DNA of 9,830 nucleotides. Source: Halieaceae bacterium (GTDB lineage Bacteria > Pseudomonadota > Gammaproteobacteria > Pseudomonadales > Halieaceae). Position numbers and translations under genes: made by a program. The notes beneath the pieces are model-generated. The model was not told where the DNA came from. It searched no databases and saw only the letters and a list, made by a program, of their open reading frames with translations. Each line of letters begins with the position of its first letter. The stretch's first letter is position 1. The DNA lies in the NCBI GenBank assembly GCA_002705465.1, contig PAGS01000069.1, positions 1-9,830 on the forward strand, in the 5' to 3' direction. Of the stretch, positions 1-7,048 are shown piece by piece.

Positions 1-611
1 CGGCCACCCAACCGACGCCTTTCGCGGGTTTGGTGCAGGGAGATGTGTTTGATGCGGCCGCGGCGCGTGTTGCAGGCCAGGGGGACCTTGCTTTCAGACA
101 GGCTCTGACTGGGTCCGATCGGTCAGCGCTCTCCGACGCCGCTCGGTTAAATCAATTTACGCCAAACCAGAATCTTGCGGCCCGCGAACTCGCTGGGCGG
201 CAGCTTTCGGAGGCTCTGGGCCAACGCTTGGCAGCTAACATCGCGGCGGGTCACTATCGTCTGACTTTCAACGTTCACCCGAGGGAGCTTGGCGCCATAG
301 ACGTGGTGATGGAAATGCGCGACGGCCGCCTCGATGCACAAATTAATACCAGCAACGCAGTGACCAGAGAACTTCTGGGTGATTCTCTCCCGCGACTCCG
401 CGATGCGCTGCAGCAAAGTGGCGTCAACCTGGCGCAATTGCAGGTAGGATCAGACACGCAGCAGGGCCAATCTCAGGGCCGTGAGGCGAGCACTAATGAT
501 GCCGGTACCCAGACTCAGGATGAAATGCGCCTGGCGGATGCCGGGGTGGATACTGTATCCGAGGACCTGGAGCTGGGACTGGATCTGGATTCGATCGATT
601 TTTGGGCATAA
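1..611 (+). CDS. fliK: Flagellar hook-length control protein FliK, C-terminal part (5' end outside the window)
   Basis: The frame is open to the left edge (codons from position 3), so this is the last ~202 residues of a longer protein and the true start lies upstream; the TTG at 30 is only an internal Leu. FliK is secreted through the flagellar export apparatus. It measures hook length and, through its C-terminal domain, makes FlhB switch from rod/hook to filament substrates. Roughly bases 255-460 encode the conserved C-terminal hook-control domain (Flg_hook type): the pattern HPRELGAIDV, a charged strand pair, then TRELLGDSLPRLRDALQQSG. The tail after it is Gln/Asp/Glu-rich and of low complexity, as usual in FliK. 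The position directly before fliL is the normal place for fliK in gammaproteobacteria. The domain assignment is seen in the sequence; the function comes from family knowledge. Confidence 0.9.
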   Translation, partial: ATQPTPFAGLVQGDVFDAAAARVAGQGDLAFRQALTGSDRSALSDAARLNQFTPNQNLAARELAGRQLSEALGQRLAANIAAGHYRLTFNVHPRELGAIDVVMEMRDGRLDAQINTSNAVTRELLGDSLPRLRDALQQSGVNLAQLQVGSDTQQGQSQGREASTNDAGTQTQDEMRLADAGVDTVSEDLELGLDLDSIDFWA

Positions 612-647
612 TGGGAACCGTGCCCCGAATAAGGATGGATAAACATC

Positions 648-1235
648 ATGGCTGACGAAGAATTAGAAGCGGGTGAAGGCGGAAAAAAATCGCCCATCCT
701 GGCCTATATCCTGATTGGCGTGGGTGTGATTGTCGCCTTGGCCATTACGATACTGGCGACCATGTATTTCGTAGGATATTTTGACCCGGACTCTGCCGAG
801 CGGATCGAAGCGACGGTCCAGCAGCTGGAGATGGACGCTGAAGAAGCGCGAGCTCGCGCAGAAGAGCTGGCCAAGGGTCCGAGTAAGGAGACGCTCGATT
901 CTCCCGAGCTGACCCGCTTTGAAAATACCTATATGGAGATCGAGCGCCCGTTGGTCGCAAATATTATTAATTCTAGAAAGGTGATGCAGGTTAAGGTCGC
1001 GATCATGACCCATTACGATGACCGTGTTGTTGCGAACATGGAAAAACACGAGTTTGCCATCCGGTCCGAAATGCTGGACGTGATGCGCAAAATTGATGAG
1101 ACCCGGATTTCCGAACCCAATTTCCGCTCCGATCTCGCCGAGCAACTAAAGATAGCGGTGAACTCAGTGCTGGAGAGATATGAGGATTTCGGCGGAGTGG
1201 AAGAGGTCATGTTCACTGAGTTCGTGGTTCAGTGA
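648..1235 (+). CDS. fliL: Flagellar basal body-associated protein FliL
   Basis: 195 residues. FliL is a single-pass inner-membrane protein that surrounds or supports the MotA/MotB stator and affects torque and swarming. Visible parts: a short acidic cytoplasmic N-terminus ending in GGKKSP, one hydrophobic segment at about residues 17-44, an Glu/Ala/Arg-rich likely coiled coil at about 50-78, then the periplasmic FliL domain at about 90-195. It ends in EEVMFTEFVVQ, the typical FliL C-terminus. The ATG at 648 is preceded by AAGGA at 631-635, a rather long spacing of 12 bases. It follows fliK by 36 bases and precedes fliM by 26, and is probably in the same operon. The linker between membrane segment and domain looks longer than in enterobacterial FliL. 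Confidence 0.95.
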   Translation: MADEELEAGEGGKKSPILAYILIGVGVIVALAITILATMYFVGYFDPDSAERIEATVQQLEMDAEEARARAEELAKGPSKETLDSPELTRFENTYMEIERPLVANIINSRKVMQVKVAIMTHYDDRVVANMEKHEFAIRSEMLDVMRKIDETRISEPNFRSDLAEQLKIAVNSVLERYEDFGGVEEVMFTEFVVQ

Positions 1236-1261
1236 GCCCGGTAATCAGGTGAGATAGCGTT

Positions 1262-2266
1262 ATGGCTGAAGACAGCAGCAGACTTTCGGAAGAGGAGCTC
1301 AATGCATTGGCCTCCGACGAGGGGTTTGATGATGATTCAGCTTCTCTGATTGACCCTGAGGCTGCTCTCAGCGCAGAGATTCGTCCCCATAACTTGGTGA
1401 CGGAAGACACCACCATCGGTATCAATTTGGCCGCGGTGGATATGATCACCGAGCGGTTCACCCGCCACCTGCGATTGGGGTTACTCGAGGTCCTGCGGAC
1501 TAGCCCGCGCATTACTGCTGACCGGGTTAAGACGCTCCCGTTCTCTGAGTATCTGCAAGACTTGAAGGCGCCGCTATCGGTCAATACGGTGCGCCTGTCG
1601 GGGCTGCGTGGCACGTCGATGGTGGTCATTGACCCCAACGTGATCTTTGCTTCGCTGGATAACTTTTTTGGCGGCTTTGGACGCGGTATCGACGGGCTAC
1701 CCCCTGGCCGGATGTTCACCCCAACCGAGACCCGCATTATCAACATCATGCTCGAGGTGATCTTCGCTTCTATACATGAAGCCTGGTCTCCTATTATGGA
1801 GATTCAGTGCGAGCACGTTGGCTCCGAAATTAATCCGCAGTTTGTACAAATTGTTGATGAGAACGACCTGGTTATTGTGTGCCACCTCGAGGTGGAGCTG
1901 TCGGGTAAAGAGCGCGGCACAATCGACGTAGTGTATCCCTTTGCAACCCTGAAGCCCATTCGTGACGTACTCAGAGGTCGCGTTCAGGACTCTGAGGACC
2001 CGTCCGTTAATCATGATGTCTGGGCTCGAGAGCTGGCCGGAGCGGCCTCTGATGCCGAGCTTGAGCATCGCGTTATCCTGGGTGAGGTCGAAATGACGCT
2101 CGGCGACTTCAATAAAATGCAGGTCGGCGACGTATTGGATCTGCGCAAGTTTGATTTGGCGCGCGTATTGGTGGATGACATTCCGCTGTTTGAGGCTGAG
2201 GTAGGCACCGCAAACGGCTATGTTGCAGCACGACTGCTGCAGGCAGTTGAGATGGCAGAGAGCTAG
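1262..2266 (+). CDS. fliM: Flagellar motor switch protein FliM
   Basis: 334 residues, the usual FliM length. FliM is the C-ring protein that binds phosphorylated CheY and sets the direction of rotation. Residues 7-16 (RLSEEELNAL) match the N-terminal CheY-binding helix (LSQxEIDALL type), followed by an acidic linker. The middle domain, about 45-240, contains GGFGR at 137-141, the conserved GGxGR-type motif that contacts FliG. The C-terminal SpoA/FliN-like domain is at about 265-332 (VILGEVEMTLGDF to NGYVAARL). The ATG at 1262 has AGGTGAGA at 1248-1254, giving good spacing. The intact CheY-binding helix implies that the organism has a CheY, although no cheY lies in this window. Confidence 0.97.
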   Translation: MAEDSSRLSEEELNALASDEGFDDDSASLIDPEAALSAEIRPHNLVTEDTTIGINLAAVDMITERFTRHLRLGLLEVLRTSPRITADRVKTLPFSEYLQDLKAPLSVNTVRLSGLRGTSMVVIDPNVIFASLDNFFGGFGRGIDGLPPGRMFTPTETRIINIMLEVIFASIHEAWSPIMEIQCEHVGSEINPQFVQIVDENDLVIVCHLEVELSGKERGTIDVVYPFATLKPIRDVLRGRVQDSEDPSVNHDVWARELAGAASDAELEHRVILGEVEMTLGDFNKMQVGDVLDLRKFDLARVLVDDIPLFEAEVGTANGYVAARLLQAVEMAES

Positions 2267-2300
2267 TCAGCACTCTCTCGAACGCCGTTAGGAGATATTC

Positions 2301-2636
2301 ATGAGTGAAGAAGAAGAAACTGCCGACGTGTCGCTGGATCAGCTCAGTGAGGATGCCGAAGGCCAGGGTTTTGGCGCCATGGTCAGCGCTGATGTACTCC
2401 AGAGCGTTCCCATTACGCTCTCGGTCGAGGTGGGCCGAACGCGCCTGAAGATTCGCGACTTGCTGCGCCTCAAGCAGGGCAGTGTTATCGAGCTCGAGCG
2501 AAATGCTGGCGAGCCTCTGGATCTTCTGGTGAACAATACGGTAGTGGCTCAGGGCGAGGTCGTTCTGGTTAATGACCGCTACGGTGTAAGGCTCACTCGC
2601 ATCTTGCCTTCAGAAGACCGCGTCGAGAAGCTCTGA
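2301..2636 (+). CDS. fliN: Flagellar motor switch protein FliN
   Basis: 111 residues. FliN forms the base of the C-ring together with the FliM C-terminal domain and is a docking site for the export ATPase complex (FliH). The N-terminal ~30 residues are acidic and probably flexible. Residues about 33-104 form the SpoA domain: VPITLSVEVGRTRLKIRDLL, LKQGSVIEL, GEPLDLLVNN and DRYGVRLTRIL are all textbook FliN blocks. The start is supported by TAGGAGAT (2289-2296) a few bases before the ATG. It lies 34 bases after fliM and 16 before fliO, consistent with one transcript. Confidence 0.97.
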   Translation: MSEEEETADVSLDQLSEDAEGQGFGAMVSADVLQSVPITLSVEVGRTRLKIRDLLRLKQGSVIELERNAGEPLDLLVNNTVVAQGEVVLVNDRYGVRLTRILPSEDRVEKL

Positions 2637-2652
2637 GTTCCGGTAACAACTT

Positions 2653-2958
2653 GTGGCCGAGGAGCTGAGTTGGGTCAGGTGGGTGACCGCCCTATTCGTT
2701 GTTGCGATCGCAATGGCGGTCAGCTTTTGGACGTTGCGCCGAGTGCAAGGCTCGAGTCGCAGTTGGTTACCCATTCGTATCACCGGGCGTGTCCGCCTGA
2801 ATCGCTCCGCCGAATTGGTCTTGGTAGAAGTGGATAATGAACGGTTCTTAATTGGTGCAACTCCAGCTAATATCAACACCATTGCAAAGTGGCCTGCCGA
2901 TGTGCCCGGGAGCGATGCAGTTGGGCCCCCGGAATCGGCAAGCCGCGGTGCGGAATAG
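2653..2958 (+). CDS. fliO: Flagellar biosynthesis protein FliO
   Basis: 101 residues with a GTG start. FliO is a small membrane protein that stabilises or helps assemble the FliP ring of the export gate. There is one hydrophobic segment at about residues 9-27 (WVTALFVVAIAMAVSFW type), then a cytoplasmic domain with RITGRVRLNRSAELVLVEV and NERFLIGATPANI, the core of the FliO family. The C-terminal ~20 residues are Pro/Ser/Gly-rich and unstructured. An in-frame stop at 2644-2646 leaves GTG 2653 as the first usable start. No convincing Shine-Dalgarno sequence precedes it, so translation may be coupled to fliN, which ends 16 bases upstream. FliO proteins are poorly conserved; position between fliN and fliP supports the call. 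Confidence 0.9.
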   Translation: MAEELSWVRWVTALFVVAIAMAVSFWTLRRVQGSSRSWLPIRITGRVRLNRSAELVLVEVDNERFLIGATPANINTIAKWPADVPGSDAVGPPESASRGAE

Positions 2959-2992
2959 GCCAGGCTGACTCAATTCCGCCGCGGGGGCGGAA
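2943..2992 (+). promoter_or_regulatory. Two competing hairpins across the end of fliO and the fliO-fliP spacer
   Basis: TTCCGCC (2974-2980) and GGCGGAA (2986-2992) form a perfect 7-base-pair stem with a 5-base loop. The left arm can instead pair upstream: CCGCGG (2943-2948) with CCGCGG (2979-2984), plus CGGAAT (2951-2956) with ATTCCG (2973-2978), leaving TG (2949-2950) bulged. The two folds exclude each other, and the fliO stop codon (2956-2958) lies at the edge of the second one. There is no T-run, so neither looks like a normal intrinsic terminator. A role in translation coupling or mRNA processing ahead of fliP is inference. Confidence 0.4.
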
Positions 2993-3023
2993 GCAGAACC
3001 CGGCCCATCGACTTGGGGGGCTA

Positions 3024-3758
3024 ATGTTCAGATTCTTGCTGCTGGTGCTGATGTCCTGTTTAGCGACTGACGCTGCGGCACAGGGCGCCATCCCGATTTT
3101 GAGCGCGGTGCAGGGCCAGACGGGCGAGACCGAATATTCGGTTACGCTACAGCTACTCGGGTTGATGACGGTGCTCACCCTGCTGCCGTCAATTCTGCTG
3201 ATGATGACCAGCTTCACGCGGATCATCATTGTTTTGTCATTGCTCAGACAGGCAATGGGTACCGCTCAGACCCCACCCAACCAGATTCTGCTGGGTATTG
3301 CACTCTTCCTCACCATATTCATCATGGCGCCGGTGTTCACTCAGGTGTACGACGACGCGATCGCGCCCTACAGTAATGACGAGATGGAACTGGAGGCAGC
3401 GATCGAGGCGGCGCAAATCCCCATGAAGGATTTTATGTTGCGCCAAACCCGTGAGAAGGACCTGCAGACCTTCGTCAGCATTGCGGATAACCCCGATATC
3501 ACCTCGCCGATGGAGACCCCGCTGACCGTTTTGGTGCCGGCTTTTATTACCTCAGAACTCAAGAGTGCCTTCACCATCGGGTTTATGCTTTATATCCCCT
3601 TCATCATCATTGATATGGTCGTTGCCAGCGTGCTGATGTCGATGGGTATGATGATGCTGTCTCCCATGATCATCTCCTTGCCTTTTAAACTACTGCTGTT
3701 CGTCATGGTAGATGGCTGGATGCTGCTGATGACCTCGCTGACCGGCAGTTATGTCTAG
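3024..3758 (+). CDS. fliP: Flagellar type III export gate protein FliP
   Basis: 244 residues from ATG 3024, matching the ~245 of enterobacterial FliP. FliP forms the pentameric core of the FliP-FliQ-FliR export pore in the inner membrane. The N-terminus (MFRFLLLVLMSCLATDAAAQG) is a cleavable signal peptide, a known peculiarity of FliP; cleavage is likely after AAA near residue 19. Membrane segments follow, with TSFTRIIIVLSLLRQA and GTAQTPPNQILLGIALFLT, a periplasmic part containing FMLRQTREKDLQTF, and C-terminal hydrophobic segments ending in DGWMLLMTSLTGSYV. The frame is open further upstream (to 2889), but that stretch overlaps fliO and is not FliP-like. The ribosome site is an unusual run of six G (3015-3020), three bases before the ATG. 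Confidence 0.96.
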   Translation: MFRFLLLVLMSCLATDAAAQGAIPILSAVQGQTGETEYSVTLQLLGLMTVLTLLPSILLMMTSFTRIIIVLSLLRQAMGTAQTPPNQILLGIALFLTIFIMAPVFTQVYDDAIAPYSNDEMELEAAIEAAQIPMKDFMLRQTREKDLQTFVSIADNPDITSPMETPLTVLVPAFITSELKSAFTIGFMLYIPFIIIDMVVASVLMSMGMMMLSPMIISLPFKLLLFVMVDGWMLLMTSLTGSYV

Positions 3759-3769
3759 GACCGATTGAT

Positions 3770-4042
3770 ATGGAGACGACAGAAGTCATCGGCATTGGCA
3801 GAGAAGCGATCTGGACCGTCATTTACGTCGCGGGGCCGGTGCTGATCATTGCGCTGTCGGTGGGTCTGATTATCGGCGTATTTCAGGCGGCCACCTCCAT
3901 CCAGGAAATGACCCTGAGCTTTATCCCCAAATTGGCGGCGTTGGCGGCGGCGCTCCTCATCTTCGGCGATTGGCAACTCACTATTTTGTCTGAGATGTTC
4001 ATCTCCATCTTTGATATGATCCCGCAAATTTTCACGCGATGA
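3770..4042 (+). CDS. fliQ: Flagellar type III export gate protein FliQ
   Basis: 90 residues, the typical FliQ length. Four FliQ copies wrap around FliP/FliR in the inner-membrane export gate. Two hydrophobic hairpin segments are visible, at about residues 16-38 and 50-75, joined by the hallmark GVFQAATSIQEMTLSFIPK. The ATG at 3770 is preceded by AGGA (3757-3760), which overlaps the fliP stop codon. The stop (4040-4042) overlaps the fliR start as ATGA. This tight packing fits the coordinated production of gate subunits. Confidence 0.97.
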   Translation: METTEVIGIGREAIWTVIYVAGPVLIIALSVGLIIGVFQAATSIQEMTLSFIPKLAALAAALLIFGDWQLTILSEMFISIFDMIPQIFTR

Positions 4043-4809
4043 ATCTGATCCTCGATGATGTCGTACAGATTCTTGCCACGGGTCTAATTCCACTATTGCG
4101 CATCTCGGCGCTGCTGCTAGCAGCACCGCTGGTGTCTCTTAGGGTGGTTTCAATTCGTATTCGTGTCGCGCTGGCCGTGGTGCTGACGATCTTTATCTAC
4201 CCTACCCTCGACTTACCGGTGATAGACCCCGTCAGTGCGGCGGGCTTGATGTTGATCGTCCGCGAACTTCTGGTCGGGCTACTTTTTGCCGTGGTGCTAC
4301 AAGTTGTGAATGCCGCGCTGGTCGTAGCGGGCCAGACACTGTCGATGAGTATGGGTCTTGGCATGGCGCAGACGGTGGATCCCAACATTGGTCGTGTACC
4401 CGTGCTGGCCTCGTTTCTGGTGGTGTTGTCTACACTCATCTTCCTCTCTATTGGCGGCCACCTCATCCTGATCGAGCTGATATTGATGAGTTTTCAGGTG
4501 ATGCCCATCGGCGGGCAAATCAACTTTGTCGAAACCATTGCCAACTTTACCGAGTGGACAGCGATGGTCTTTCTCGGGGGCGTGCTGATAGCGCTGCCCA
4601 TCATGCTGACCATGATGCTGGTTAACGTCTGCATCGGGATCGTGACGCGGGCGGCACCTGCGCTCAATATTTTTGCCGTTGGATTCCCGGCCATGGTGAT
4701 AGCAGGCATGGTCCTGCTTGTCGTGTATCTGGTGAATATCGGCCACCGCATTGAATGGCTGTGGCTGGAGGCATTTCAGAGGGCGCAAAATATTTGGGTG
4801 GTAACCTGA
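4039..4809 (+). CDS. fliR: Flagellar type III export gate protein FliR
   Basis: 256 residues, the expected length for FliR. FliR is the single subunit that completes the FliP/FliQ helical pore and contacts FlhB. The protein is mostly hydrophobic with about six membrane segments; recognisable blocks are ISALLLAAPLVSLRVVSIRIRVALAV, RELLVGLLFAVVLQVVNAALVVAGQ, SMSMGLGMAQTVDP and VTRAAPALNIFAVGFP. The ATG overlaps the fliQ stop by 4 bases and the TGA overlaps the flhB ATG by 1 base (TGATG), so translation of fliQ-fliR-flhB is probably coupled. Confidence 0.97.
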   Translation: MNLILDDVVQILATGLIPLLRISALLLAAPLVSLRVVSIRIRVALAVVLTIFIYPTLDLPVIDPVSAAGLMLIVRELLVGLLFAVVLQVVNAALVVAGQTLSMSMGLGMAQTVDPNIGRVPVLASFLVVLSTLIFLSIGGHLILIELILMSFQVMPIGGQINFVETIANFTEWTAMVFLGGVLIALPIMLTMMLVNVCIGIVTRAAPALNIFAVGFPAMVIAGMVLLVVYLVNIGHRIEWLWLEAFQRAQNIWVVT

Positions 4810-5972
4810 TGGCCGACCAGCAGGACGAGAGCCAGGAAAAAACAGAAGAGCCCACCGCCCGGCGTCTCAGCAAAGCAAGAGAAGAAGGGCAGATTGCCCG
4901 ATCGACTGAAATCACGATCGCCGCCTCGGTGATCAGTGTGGCGATTTACATCTATTTGTTTGGTAGTTCCCTGCTGGGCAACGTGGCCAACATTTTCGCA
5001 AAGGGCCTGGTCTTTGACTCACTCGCCGTTTTGGAGCCGCAGGTCGCTGCCGGCCGTCTCGCTGACGCCATGATCGAGGCGTTGTTTACGATTTTGCCGA
5101 TTCTTATCCTCACGGGCGTCGTGGTGCTGGCCTGCTCTGGGTTGATCGGGGGCTACAACTTCAGCTGGAAGTCACTGCAGCCCAAGGCTTCCAAGTTCAA
5201 CCCCATTGCAGGTTTGAAACGCATGTTTGGGATGCAGGCGCTGGTCAATCTGGGGAAATCCATCGCGAAGTTTCTCTTAGTCGGTGGTGTAACGTATTTT
5301 TTGATCGATGCCTCGATCATGGAATTTGCCGAGATTTCGCTAATGGCACTGGAGCCCGGCCTGACAGCGTCTGCCTCGATTCTGACAACCGCGTTTCTGG
5401 TGGCTTCAAGCACGTTGATCATCATTGCCTTGATCGATGCCCCGTATCAGGTGTACCAGCACAATCAAAAGATGAAAATGTCCTTGAAGGAGGTCAAAGA
5501 CGAGCGCAAGGACACAGAAGGTTCGCCTGAGGTCAAACAGCGCATTCGTCAGAAGCAGCGGGAGGTGTCGGCCGCTCGGATGCTTGAGGCAATCGCAGAG
5601 GCCGATGTAGTCATCACCAACCCTGAGCATTTTGCCGTCGCCCTGGCTTACGACCCTTCCTCTGAGGACCCGCCAAAAGTGGTGGCAAAGGGTGCAGACC
5701 TTATGGCAGAGCGCATTCGGGAGAGAGCCGGTGAAGAAGGTGTGCCCCTGTTTCAGTCTCCGGTTCTGGCGAGGGCGCTCTTCTTTACGACGGAAATTGA
5801 GGCTTTTATCCCGGAGCCGCTCTTTGAGGCAGTTGCTCAGGTCATTGCCTACATATTTAATATCAACAGTATTAATCGTTCGAGCAGCCTGCGCGACAAG
5901 CCGGTTCCCAGAGTGCCGGATAATATGGTGTTTGACTCTGAGGGGCGGCAGTCTGAGGTGTATGACCAGTGA
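4809..5972 (+). CDS. flhB: Flagellar export switch protein FlhB (with an NPEH cleavage motif)
   Basis: 387 residues from ATG 4809, which overlaps the fliR stop; the frame is open upstream to 4755 but those codons lie inside fliR. FlhB gates substrate class in flagellar export. The N-terminus (QEKTEEPTARRLSKAREEGQ) is canonical, four membrane segments lie at about residues 33-212, and the cytoplasmic domain follows from about 215. FlhB cleaves itself between Asn and Pro of an NPTH loop. Here the loop reads N271-P272-E273-H274 (bases 5619-5630): the Thr is replaced by Glu but Asn, Pro and His remain. VVAKGADLMAERIRE and PVLARALFFTTEIEAFIPE complete the domain. The ~30-residue tail after the domain is hydrophilic. 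It ends the co-directional export cluster. Confidence 0.96.
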   Translation: MADQQDESQEKTEEPTARRLSKAREEGQIARSTEITIAASVISVAIYIYLFGSSLLGNVANIFAKGLVFDSLAVLEPQVAAGRLADAMIEALFTILPILILTGVVVLACSGLIGGYNFSWKSLQPKASKFNPIAGLKRMFGMQALVNLGKSIAKFLLVGGVTYFLIDASIMEFAEISLMALEPGLTASASILTTAFLVASSTLIIIALIDAPYQVYQHNQKMKMSLKEVKDERKDTEGSPEVKQRIRQKQREVSAARMLEAIAEADVVITNPEHFAVALAYDPSSEDPPKVVAKGADLMAERIRERAGEEGVPLFQSPVLARALFFTTEIEAFIPEPLFEAVAQVIAYIFNINSINRSSSLRDKPVPRVPDNMVFDSEGRQSEVYDQ

Positions 5973-6005
5973 GCCCTGAGGATAGGTCGCCATTGTGCCC
6001 AGCGC

Positions 6006-6053
6006 GTTTCAACAAGCGTTGTAATACGAGTTGTAATAAGAGTTTCAATAGAT
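6006..6053 (+). repeat. Four tandem imperfect 12-base repeats reaching a start codon
   Basis: Copies begin at 6006, 6018, 6030 and 6042, with 9-base cores GTTTCAACA, GTTGTAATA, GTTGTAATA and GTTTCAATA, separated by AGC, CGA and AGA. The two middle cores are identical. The last copy runs into the ATG at 6052, so the array occupies the space where a ribosome site and 5' leader of the next gene should be; the only Shine-Dalgarno-like string is AAGAG (6038-6042). The 12-base period is a little over one helical turn. A protein-binding array or a simple slippage repeat are both possible. Confidence 0.6.
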
Positions 6054-7014
6054 GACATCAGACTCGACAGATGCCCCGATGCTGAACTCGCTGCCCCACC
6101 CAGATGATGAACGCACTCTGGCTGCCGCGCGCGATGCCTTGTTAACGGGCATGTCCAATGTCTTCATCGTGGGCGAGGAAGAATTCCACATTGACGCCTG
6201 CTTCCTTGCGCTTTATCAGCAGCTGAAGCGTGAGCCGGGATTGCAGTTGCATCGCATGATGTCACCGAAGGTGGATGACATTGTGGAGTTGTTTAATACC
6301 GTCCTCGCGGATCTGAGCATTGAGGAGGCCCGCAATCAGCAGGCTCACGAGCGGCATCTCATCGTGATGCCGGATTTTGGCCCCAATGCGGGCAAGGAGT
6401 GGATGGCCTGTGAATCTCTGGTGAATACCTTTCCCGGAGCCAATGTCGGGATGTTGGCCTTTTCAACGATTGATAATCATGACGCCTCGGCGCTGCAGCA
6501 GTTATCGCTGAAATCGCGAAACAAACTCATTCGCCTCACCCCGATGGATAGCGCATCCATGGAGCACTACCTGAATCATTGCCACGAGCGGGGTGCTCTC
6601 CTCGAAATGCTGCCCTCCCTGGCGGATTCGCATTGGTATGGATTGGCCTCAGACATAGCAGGTTTATCAGCTGATGATGCCCCCACACACAGCGTATTGG
6701 ATTACGACGAGTCGAAGTCTGCCGCGCCCGCCTCGCCCCAATTGCCCGATTTGCCGGGAGAGGCGTCCAGTAATGAGCCCGAGGAGGGGCTGGCCAAGGC
6801 GCGCAAACCCAGGATTAACTGGGCTGCGCTGCTCCCCCGGGTGACGTCATTGGTATCCGCGAGCCTGATTGTGCTGTTAGCTGCAGTGCTATTTTTGGCA
6901 GTTGCTGGTGCCCTGCACCCGCCGATTTGGGAGGCGACCCAGGTCATTGCAAGGCCCGTATGGGATCAGCTGATGGTCTGGCTGGAGCAGCTTCTGGCAA
7001 AGATTCCGCGCTAA
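6052..7014 (+). CDS. Unrecognised membrane-anchored protein with a degenerate AAA+-like (GspA/DamX-type) domain
   Basis: 320 residues; I do not recognise a named family. Residues ~20-200 show the strand order of GspA/ExeA/DamX-like AAA+ domains: SNVFIVGEEEFHID (35-48) sits where the Walker A loop would be but lacks GxxxxGKT; HLIVMPDFG (102-110) resembles a Walker B strand; NVGMLAFST (131-139) a sensor strand; and KLIRLTPMDSASMEHYL (158-174) the 'hxLxPhxxxExxxYL' element of those proteins. A Pro/Ser/Glu-rich linker follows (205-250), then a basic stretch, one membrane segment (about 267-288) and a short outer tail of ~32 residues. The charges predict a cytoplasmic N-domain. Nucleotide hydrolysis is unlikely without Walker A. 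It begins 79 bases after flhB with no visible terminator between, so it may be cotranscribed. The fold assignment is inference. Confidence 0.8.
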   Translation: MTSDSTDAPMLNSLPHPDDERTLAAARDALLTGMSNVFIVGEEEFHIDACFLALYQQLKREPGLQLHRMMSPKVDDIVELFNTVLADLSIEEARNQQAHERHLIVMPDFGPNAGKEWMACESLVNTFPGANVGMLAFSTIDNHDASALQQLSLKSRNKLIRLTPMDSASMEHYLNHCHERGALLEMLPSLADSHWYGLASDIAGLSADDAPTHSVLDYDESKSAAPASPQLPDLPGEASSNEPEEGLAKARKPRINWAALLPRVTSLVSASLIVLLAAVLFLAVAGALHPPIWEATQVIARPVWDQLMVWLEQLLAKIPR

Positions 7015-7038
7015 AAATATCGGCGAAAAGGCCGATAT
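7012..7038 (+). promoter_or_regulatory. Sigma-28 (FliA) type promoter
   Basis: TAAAAATA (7012-7019), an 11-base spacer (7020-7030) and GCCGATAT (7031-7038). The enterobacterial FliA consensus is TAAAGTTT-N11-GCCGATAA, so the -10 matches at 7 of 8 positions, the -35 keeps its TAAA core, and the spacing is exact. The -35 box overlaps the stop codon of the gene before it (7012-7014). Transcription would start near 7044-7046, leaving a short leader with the ribosome site AGGGAG ahead of ATG 7064. AATATCGGC (7016-7024) and GCCGATATT (7031-7039) also form a perfect 9-base-pair dyad with a 6-base spacer over the same bases. Confidence 0.72.
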
Positions 7039-7048
7039 TCTTGCCAAT

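Noticed and set aside
2889..3023. Extended FliP start at an upstream TTG
   Set aside because: The stretch overlaps the fliO coding end, is Arg/Cys/Pro-rich and precedes an obvious signal peptide that must be N-terminal.
4737..4744. GCCGATAT on the minus strand within fliR
   Set aside because: The -35 position reads CACAGCCA, with no match, and there is no minus-strand gene downstream.
4755..4808. Extended FlhB start at an upstream in-frame codon
   Set aside because: It lies within fliR, and the canonical FlhB N-terminus begins at the ATG overlapping the fliR stop.
5973..6104. A 44-codon in-frame extension of FlhB past its TGA, through the 12-base repeats
   Set aside because: It runs into the start of the next gene in another frame, has no FlhB-like sequence, and nothing suggests stop-codon readthrough.
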